From the NCBI RefSeq assembly GCF_037392515.1, contig NC_090281.1:46104645-46168644 (forward strand): 64,000 bases of DNA, written 5' to 3'. This document shows, one piece after another, positions 56,308 through 64,000 of the stretch (position 1 is its first letter; the number at the start of each line of letters is the position of its first letter). Both the position numbers and the translations under genes were made by a program. Under the pieces are notes generated by a model. The model was not told where the DNA came from. It worked only from the letters and a program-made list of their open reading frames with translations, and made no database searches. The DNA is from Haliotis asinina. Lineage: Eukaryota > Mollusca > Gastropoda > Lepetellida > Haliotidae.

Positions 56308-56775
56308 ACCATCCCAGATATCTCCGGGGCATACGTTCCGATAAATCTTCACTTTACCCTGGATGCATCTACGTTCCGCTGAATTTGTTACCTCCCTTGG
56401 CTGTTTTTTTTATCCAGTGAGGTGTCTACGCTGGGAAGTTGAGCGTACCAATCACAACTCACTTTCTTACATTATCTAACCGATGCAACACAAATGACGC
56501 AGAAATACTTTGAAAGAGGCAGAAAGACTTCTTGCATATTTTGGAATAGTTTCGGACCTGTCAAATTGTCTGTACGATTTCCCCAAAATCTGAGTCGCAT
56601 TGCGAACAAACTTTCGCTCCTGCGACGCCCATCTTTGCTGACACTGGCAAGTTCGGTTGTAACGGCGGCTTAGCTGATTGGCTGCTGTGAGAATGCGGAG
56701 ATAGCGGGGCCGTATATGCATCCAGGATATACTGGAGATTTATCGGAGTGTGTACCCTGGAGATATCGAGGATGG
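56308..56775. mobile_element. Non-autonomous inverted-repeat element, family 1, copy 1
   Basis: Inverted ends of about 62 bp (left 56311-56373, right about 56707-56773) share GATATCTCC, CCGATAAATCT, CCTGGATGCAT and TACG. The interior (GTTTCGGACCTGTCAAATTG, GCGAACAAACTTTCG, CTGACACTGGCAAGTT, CTGTGAGAATGCGGAG) matches the copy at 58668-59075. No transposase frame. Probably a MITE. Confidence 0.75.
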
Positions 56776-56840
56776 TGTGGTGCATGTTCATGAAGATTTG
56801 CAATCCCTTGTAAACTTTAATAATCAAAAATGTTTCGGCA

Positions 56841-57310
56841 GTCAGGTTACCATTCTCTTCACACAGAGGTTACTTGTCATATCTTCCCACAAATCTCTAA
56901 CACGGCCATATTTCCCTGTTCTCGTAAAATTCCCCAGCAGCAAAAAATCGCAACACGAATTATCTCTCTATCCAATGAGAACACGATTTACACCAGCTTA
57001 GTTTCAACTTGACTAATGCAAGCAAATGTGCTGCCACAAACTTCCCTCCTATCCGGTGACTTGTGCTGATGTGACACACAAGAATGAGTTCAGTCTAGAA
57101 GAAATGACTGCGCATCGCGCTGGGAAAATGGCCTCTGGTTTCTCGAACGATACCTTTGGAAACAAGGTGGCTGATCACACAACTAAATCTGACTGATTGC
57201 AACCAATCACGAATCCTGAACACTCGCATGAAAGGGCCGAATTAGAACTGAGGTTCGTAGGAAGATATGACAAGTAACCTCTGTGGGTAGAGGAGAATGT
57301 CAGGTTACCA
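56841..57310. mobile_element. Non-autonomous inverted-repeat element, family 2
   Basis: A 12-bp direct repeat GTCAGGTTACCA (56841-56852 and 57299-57310) flanks a 446-bp body. The body ends are inverted repeats of about 38 bp sharing CACAGAGGTTACTTGTCATA and TCTTCC. No coding frame. Part of the direct repeat is likely the target-site duplication; superfamily not assigned. Confidence 0.75.
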
Positions 57311-57800
57311 ATTTGAGGTTGATTCATCTTCCTTTCAACTTTTGCCTCTCATTTAGAATTATTTAAGGTGTTGCTACATAATTATTGTCAAAAAGTTCGG
57401 TTACACTGTAGAATACCTTCTTTCCAATTTAAATGAGTCAGGCACAAATTGAAGAACAGACCAAAACTTTAAGAGATATTAGATCTTAAGATGACGATTT
57501 AAACCGATAAGCTTTCATTTTCACACAGCACCGTGTCAGCTTCTGTCTTGTACTCTTGACTGTTCCCTCAATGGCTTCAAGACTGGGCCAGACGGATGTC
57601 CAATATGCACGTGCGATTCACGGTAGCCGAGACGGACATGATCACGTTTTTGGTGTTGCTGGAGGTCATGATTCATATTGTGAAATAAACTCTAAGGTTG
57701 TGGTGCACTTATGGTTTACGTGTGTTCTGTATTATAAGTGAGTCAAGTAAAATATCTACGAAATATCAAGCAGTAGGAATCTGGTTTTACTCAGGTTTTA
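57311..57800. other. Non-coding spacer
   Basis: Nothing recognised. Confidence 0.35.
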
Positions 57801-57990
57801 AAAATATTCCAAAAATATCTCGGTGGGGCCACCAGATATGTCATGAAATAGAAATAGTGGTGTAGTGGGTATGGATTATGATGCTTTAAACAACGAGGCA
57901 CACTAGAACTGGGCTCACACACTTAAACCATGTGGGGATCGAACCCCGGGTCTGCTGCATGACGAGTGAGCGATTAACTACTGGGATGTT
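57801..57990 (-). repeat. tRNA-derived SINE, reverse
   Basis: A diverged tail (AATATTCCAAAAATATCTCGG) is followed by AACCATGTGGGGATCGAACCC with CGGG, the reverse of the B box. The reversed head is GAGTGAGCGATTAACTACTGG. Confidence 0.7.
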
Positions 57991-58048
57991 TGCGTCTGTT
58001 TCTTGAATTTAATGATAAAGTGACTTTCAGACTTCTTAGTTAGACATG

Positions 58049-58096
58049 AACACACACATACACACACACACACGCACGCGCACACACACACACACA
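58049..58096. repeat. (CA)n microsatellite, interrupted
   Basis: About 48 bp of CACACA with a few TACA and CGCA interruptions. Confidence 0.85.
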
Positions 58097-58667
58097 AACT
58101 GTAGAAATCATTAGGATGCATTGGCATCGTTTAGAATAACAGTGCAACACAAACCTTCAGTTCAGGTCTTAATCAGTCAGGAAGCAACTGGCCTAATTTT
58201 TTCCGTTCATAAAACCGAATTTCTTAACAAGACAATCAAACACCATGGAATCATTTCACCTATATCTGGGTGACATGCAACCAATGGTTCCTCAGCTGAT
58301 AGCTCTCTTGGCGTAATGATTTTTCCATCTTTTTCATTAGACCTACGTCCCATTTATGTGCATGGGAGCCGGACGTGATGGACGCTGCCATATTCAGCTT
58401 AACAATAAAACCAGTATGAATCAGTAAAACAAAGATTGCTCACACTGGAGAGGATACTGGTAATCCTAACTTACATAAAGGCATTATCCTCATTATCTAA
58501 TGTGTTACAGGGTGAAATATTTGTGTTATATTCAGTGTTTTATGTTTCAGTTTTAACTGAAATAAACAGTCAGTATTTTAAACATTAATATATACTTCAC
58601 TCTTCAGTTTCTCTTACCCCTCTCTCAGCTTACTGCATGAGTCTTCTGCCTCAGTCACAATCACCTA
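58097..58667. other. Non-coding spacer
   Basis: Nothing recognised. Confidence 0.35.
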
Positions 58668-59075
58668 TCCTCGATATCTCCAGGGTATACGTTACGATAA
58701 TTCTTCACTATACCCTGGATATACTTACGGCGATGTCGCTTTCAAACTGTCTAACCGAATAAACTTGACAACACAAATGCTGCAGAGGTACTCTAAAAGT
58801 GGCAGAAGGAGTCCTTGCATGTTTTGGAAAAGTTTCGGACCTGTCAATTTGTCTGCATGGTTTCTCCAAAATATATGTCGCACTGCGAACAAACCTTCGC
58901 AGCTGCAACCGATATCTTTGTTGACACTGGCAAGTTTTGTTGTGATTAGCTTAACTGACTGGCTACTGTGAGAATGCGGAGGGAGCTAGCAAAGAGAGGT
59001 AATAAAATTATCGGGCTGAGTCGTAGATGCATCCAGGCTATGGTGGACATTTATCGGAATGTGTATCAGCGAGCC
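58668..59075. mobile_element. Non-autonomous inverted-repeat element, family 1, copy 2
   Basis: The left end (CCTCGATATCTCCAGGGTAT, ACGATAATTCTTCACTATAC) and right end (GATGCATCCAGG, ATTTATCGGAATGTGTA) are inverted repeats. The interior matches copy 1 closely (GTTTCGGACCTGTCAATTTG, CTGACTGGCTACTGTGAG), so the two copies are diverged sisters about 2 kb apart in the same orientation. Confidence 0.75.
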
Positions 59076-59470
59076 ACTTACTGTCCCTTTGTCACAAACC
59101 TAGTTAGCTTAATGACCCCTATTTAAAGTTTTGAGTTTATTATCAGTTCAGAACATTTCCACTGTCAACTGCATTGGTGGATATTGAATCTCGCACATTT
59201 TGGATTATTTGAAGATTTATATTAGAGCTCTTGATATCACTTCTGAAGGTTTCTTTCAATACGTTTAGCAGTTTGCACATATGCATGGCTGCTTTGTCAC
59301 GTTGTAGGTATTGGGTAGTTTGTGATAGTATAGTTGTGTTGTAGAATGCAATGCATTATAAGTCTAAGTATTTCCAAGCGGTAAATAATTCAATAATTCA
59401 GTAAGTTATATATAGCAGTTGAATGTAATATAAAGCTGTTGCATGAATGTAAACTGTGCAAAATTATGAA
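59076..59470. other. Non-coding spacer
   Basis: Nothing recognised. Confidence 0.35.
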
Positions 59471-59474
59471 GGTG

Positions 59475-60800
59475 CACCGTGTAAATGTATGAATCTGTAC
59501 TGTGTAAATGTATGAATCTGTACTGTGTAAATGTATGGATGTGTACCGTGTAAATGTATGAATGTGTAAAGTGTAAATGTATGGATGTGTAAAGTGGAAA
59601 TGTATGGATGTATACTGTGTAAATGTATGAATGTGTAAAGTGGAAATGTATGGATGTATACTGTGTAAATGTATGAATGTGTAAAGTGGAAATGTATGGA
59701 TGTGTACTGTGCAAATGTATGGATGTATACCGTGTAAATGTATGAATGTGTAAAGTGGAAATGTATGGATGTGTAAAGTGGAAATGTATGGATGTATACT
59801 GTGTAAATGTATGAATGTGTAAAGTGGAAATGTATGGATGTGTAAAGTGGAAATGTATGGATGTATACCGTGTAAATGTATGAATGTGTAAAGTGGAAAT
59901 GTATGGATGTGTAAAGTGGAAATGTATGGATGTATACTGTGTAAATGTATGAATCTGTACTGTGTAAATGTATGAATGTGTACCGTGTAAATGTATGAAT
60001 GTGTAAAGTGTAAATATATGGATGTGTAAAGTGGAAATGTATGGATGTATACTGTGTAAATGTATGAATGTGTAAAGTGGAACTGTATGGATGTATACCG
60101 TGTAAATGTATGAATCTGTACTGTGTAAATGTATGAATGTGTACCGTGTAAATGTATGAATGTGTAAAGTGGAAATGTATGGATGTGTAAAGTGGAAATG
60201 TATGGATGTATACTGTGTAAATGTATGGATGTGTAAAGTGGAAATGCATGGATGTATACCGTGTAAATGTATGAATCTGTACTGTGTAAATGTATGAATG
60301 TGTACCGTGTAAATGTATGAATGTGTAAAGTGTAAATGTATGGATGTGTAAAGTGGAAATGTATGGATGTATACTGTGTAAATGTATGAATGTGTAAAGT
60401 GGAAATGTATGGATGTGTACTGTGCAAATGTATGGATGTATACCGTGTAAATGTATGAATGTGTAAAGTGGAAATGTATGGATGTGTAAAGTGGAAATGT
60501 ATAGATGTATACTGTGTAAATGTATGAATGTGTAAAGTGGAAATGTATGGATGTGTACTGTGCAAATGTATGGATGTATACCGTGTAAATGTATGAATGT
60601 GAAAAGTGTAAATGTATGGATGTGTAAAGTGGAAATGTATGGATGTATACTGTGTAAATGTATGAATGTGTAAAGTGGAAATGTATGGATGTGTACTGTG
60701 CAAATGTATGGATGTATACTGTGTAAATGTATGAATGTGAAAAGTGTAAATGTATGGATGTATACTGCGTAAATGTATGAATGCTGATAGTGTGAATGTA
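59475..60800. repeat. 23-bp minisatellite, about 58 units
   Basis: Units of AAATGTATGGATGTGTAAAGTGG with variants (ATGAATGTGTACTGTGT). Variants are interspersed in higher-order blocks of about three units. Because 23 is not a multiple of 3 and the minus strand of the unit has no stop, all three minus frames are open for hundreds of codons. They give false proteins of 437 and 460 residues with a 23-residue period (HPYISTLHIHTF type). Confidence 0.95.
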
Positions 60801-62408
60801 AGAATGAAGCAGGGTTTACCATTCTATCTAGCCTAAAAAGAGGCAATTTTACTGTCTGAGGTGCTTCCAGGGAACGTCATAGGATGGTGAGCTTATTTTT
60901 GCTAAGTACTGTATTCCTTGTAAACACCTCATACAGTATACACCAGCAGTCCAACATTGCCTGGATCAACACTACGCTATTGCTAAATGCGACCGCTATC
61001 ACATGATTCTGATTTAAAAATGGCCCTAGTTTAATCAGTATTACACACAGACAATAGAGCAAACATGTTCACCTCTCACATAGATATGATTCCCTGCAAC
61101 ATACCACTCTCCATGCGTCGTCCTCGATCATATCCAGAAATGGCGGCCGCTGACAGATCGTCATTAACCAAAGTACACAAATCTAAGGAGGGCAGAAGGG
61201 ACATATTTCATTTTGTCAAAGGGATATAACTCATGCCAGTACATTGATGATTTTATTATAAAATACACTTCACAAAGAAACAATGACACCGAAATATATT
61301 CTGATGCTGAAAAAGCACGTTTCATAATGTTTCTTACACATTTTATTGCTTTTTACACATTAAATTCATTTCATACACAACAGTGCACAAGTTTTCACAA
61401 GTAATAACTTATCAACAATAACTAAACATATTTGTTTGTATTGGTATTGCTGTCACTTGTGTAGTCTGCACAACATGATTATATGTTTCATTCATTCGTG
61501 TATTCTTCGTGTAGCTGTCGGTGTTTACTGATTATACCCAGGACCACACTCTTCGTGGGTTTAATATAGTTTATGCATTGTGTGATGTCTACATGGTAAA
61601 GAGATGTATCATTCGAGTTTGTTTCTCTGTATATGATATGGTGTGTATATGCATGTCTGTGGGAAATAGTTCCATCCGTTCCCTTACTTCTTCCGCAGAT
61701 TATAAGAGGTAATACACTTTATTTAGACCTTATATATTTTTGGGGTCTTTTAGTTATTTTTTATAGTTTTCTAGTGATTGTTGTGCTAGTTTTTATTAAT
61801 AAAGGTATTATGCATTGACTTATAAATATTATTTTGAATACAGGTACGGGAAGAACACTTAGCCAAATGAAATGAAAATGAAAATGATTTGTTAAATGGT
61901 TATATATATAAAGATGATATTAATGATTGATACTATCCAGCATATACTTATGTTTTGTCTGAAGTATGTTTCAACTGTGTTAGGGTTTTTATATGAATTA
62001 TCAGACAATAGAGGTCTTAATGCCAACACCACTGTGTCTGTTCAAATAGTGTTTCAAATGTATAATTTAAAAGAGAAATTATTAAAACAATATTTTTTCC
62101 CATGCATCATAATGCATAATTTGACTCAACACATAAGGTCCACTTTCAATATTTGACTTTTTGACATTTTGTGACGTTTTCTAAAATAATAGAAACAATT
62201 GTACTTGTTGACGTGAAATACATGAAGTATATGACTTCAAACTACGGTAGAACAAAGGTCGCTTGGGGGTTATCTCTCCAAGGTTCAAGGCATGCATGTG
62301 TACGCGTTCATCTGTTGGTCTTATCACTATCTTTAACCACCAAAGGAACTGTGTGTGTATTCAATTGGTATACACAGTAATATAGGGCGAAAACCTACAG
62401 TGGGCAAC
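60801..62408. promoter_or_regulatory. 5' flank of C-type lectin gene 2
   Basis: AT-rich, no coding frame I can support and no named repeat. A TATATATA run at about 61900-61908 is too far from the start codon to be the core promoter by itself. Confidence 0.3.
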
Positions 62409-64000
62409 ATGGTGTTCTTGCCAGGAATACTTCTGTCATGTCTCTACATATTTGGTGAGTATGAGCAGAATTTGTAATTGTAAAATGATCTGCATACTTG
62501 AACAAAATGACTTTCCAGGACTGGTTCTACACTACCTTTGTTACAGCTATAGAGACGATAATATCTTCCACATTGATTTAAGTCTCGATCATGTTTTTCG
62601 TAATTTGTGAACAGGCATGTAGTGCGTGAGTACTGATTTATGCCACAATATTCCAGCAATATCATGGTTAGACTCATCAAAATTAAAATTGGCACCAAAC
62701 CCTGATCCTCCCTGTGACGAAATTATTCTCTAACCACCAGACAGCCCCAATATATAAATCAAGCAATACATGTTCTGAGATTCATAAGTTTGCTGGTTTT
62801 ACATGATAATTTAATGCAGTCAAGTGTTTGAAGAAAACTTGAGTAATGTTATAGTACATTTAACTTAAGACAATACGGTCGGACCTCGTTGTATCTTACC
62901 AAGTTCCTTTCCAAGTAGCGAACTTATTTGGAGGCCCCAACTTTTCCCAGCTGACTCGAATAAAAACACAACATAAAGTTTTTTCTCGGAATACTATATT
63001 TATCCTGCTTCAATTCTTATACATTTTAGCCCCGGAATCATATAATTCTTAGCCTTCCGCTGGTAGGAAAAGCAATGTGTTATCATGGTTGCAAAAATAT
63101 TCACAGAAACAAATCCAAGGTAATAAACGTGGACATTTAACAATCGACAACATTAAGGAAATAAATTATACCATTGATAGAGTTCTGTCATTTCTATTCA
63201 GAGAAGAAACTGAGCGCTTGGCAGTCTCGTTTGACGATAACTGAGGTCATATTCTGTTTAAGCTTTGGCCGAAGGAGATGACTTCAGTAAGTGCCCACCG
63301 TCAATCCCAAGGAACCAGTACTTGAGGACTTTCAGGAATCGATGTTACGAGTTTGCAGTGTTCCATGAGGCGTACTGGCCAGACGCAAACGCTCAGTGCA
63401 TGAGCAAAGGGGGTTATCTTGTTAGTGTCAACGACGCAGAGACCCAGCAGTTCCTCGTCAGCACCTTAGTTCGGCTGAACTTCGCCAAACATGGCATATG
63501 GATTGGTCTTAATGATCAGAAAATTGAGTCAACTTATGAATGGGCTTCAGGTAACTTGGCCACGCCACGCCACGCCACGCCACGCCACGCCACGCCACGC
63601 CACGCCACGCCACGCCCCTCCTCGCCTCGCCTTGCCACACCCACACCCACACCCACACCCACACCCACACCCACACCCACACCCACACCCACACCCACAC
63701 CCACACGTCCTTACTGTTTGTGTTTTGGTGATCAGATTGTCGAAGTTACCAGGTAAACTTTGGTTACATCGCACAAAGGACCCAGCATTCCTATACGCGT
63801 TTCCACAGTAATACTGTTCGTTCGCCGATTGTGCGGGTATGAGTAGATATAGTTTTACCTATTAACATGTTAGTATTAGTATTGCATGTTAGTTATTTAC
63901 CAGCTTGACATATTCCTTATGAATACTATTTCAGGTGATAAACTCACTTACACCCACTGGGCAACAGGAGAGCCTAACTTCGCTCACGGTATCGAGGACT
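62409..64000 (+). CDS. C-type lectin gene 2, runs off the right edge
   Basis: Exons: 62409-62454, 63263-63550 and 63935 to the edge, all GT-AG with phase 1 junctions. Exon 1 is a signal peptide ([15 protein letters not shown]). Exon 2 has [46 protein letters not shown] and GIWIGLNDQ. Exon 3 begins [19 protein letters not shown] and so has the EPN motif of mannose-type, Ca2+-dependent lectins, unlike gene 1. The remaining cysteines and the WND site lie beyond the window. The two lectin genes share exon borders and are clearly tandem duplicates. The likely role is secreted glycan recognition in innate immunity, by family knowledge. Confidence 0.85.
62622..62748 (-). repeat. Diverged SINE, reverse, in lectin 2 intron 1
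   Basis: CCACAATATTCCAGCAATATC, ATGG, CACCAAACCCTGATCCTCCC and TAACCACCAGACAGCC, a reversed tail and head with a decayed B box. Confidence 0.55.
63559..63707. repeat. Two adjacent simple-repeat tracts in lectin 2 intron
   Basis: CCACG pentamers (about 63559-63615) are followed, after a short CT-rich join, by ACACCC hexamers (about 63637-63707). They sit right after the exon 2 donor and produce false His/Pro/Thr frames. Confidence 0.95.

Noticed and set aside
59390-60846. Minus-strand frames of 437 and 460 residues
   Set aside because: They are produced by the 23-bp minisatellite; several frames are open at once with the same 23-residue period.
63509-63811. His/Pro/Thr and Trp/Val repeat frames
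   Set aside because: They come from CCACG and ACACCC simple repeats in a lectin intron.

Overview
The window looks like nuclear DNA of a marine gastropod, most likely an abalone (Haliotis) or close relative. It is AT-rich and intron-rich. It is full of short tRNA-derived SINEs and a second family of interspersed repeats that end in ACTCACTCAC-like tails, a style I associate with abalone genomes. The host genes I can read are a secreted glycosidase-like protein, phytanoyl-CoA-dioxygenase-like and C-type-lectin genes and rhodopsin-like GPCRs, all with metazoan splice sites. The species is inferred, not proven.

Layout. 1-3.4 kb is the right-hand part of a Polinton/Maverick-type virus-like element: coiled-coil/membrane protein, capsid remnant, penton-like protein, second membrane protein and an integrase tail. 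4.2-11.0 kb and 25.9-33.7 kb are two copies of a segmental duplication. Each carries an intact intronless GPCR (5529-6470 and 27265-28206, 20 differences in 313 residues) lying antisense inside an intron of a secreted TIM-barrel glycosidase-like gene. The right-hand glycosidase copy reads as a complete 16-exon, 771-residue gene (40418 down to 26256) in which every splice phase agrees. The left-hand copy is a pseudogene with lost exons, lost splice acceptors, a 4-base deletion and stops. Between the copies lie a broken 5.4-kb I-superfamily-like LINE (about 18.6-24.0 kb), a lone diverged exon of a third glycosidase paralogue (24115-24211) and a Penelope-like remnant. A young Tc1 element with an intact DD34E transposase (34274-35889) sits in intron 7 of the good glycosidase gene.

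41.2-51 kb holds a LINE reverse-transcriptase remnant and a multi-exon phytanoyl-CoA dioxygenase-like gene on the minus strand (50901 down to 43340). I could not find that gene's exon for the HxD iron ligands. 51.7-62 kb is repeat-rich: a (CT)n tract, several SINEs, two families of non-autonomous inverted-repeat elements and a 1.3-kb, 23-bp minisatellite that creates large false ORFs. Two tandem C-type lectin genes on the plus strand (53328-55329 and 62409 to the right edge) complete the window.

Nothing here forms an operon-like system. The most notable organisation is the duplicated nest of a GPCR inside a glycosidase gene, with opposite fates for the two partners in the left copy.
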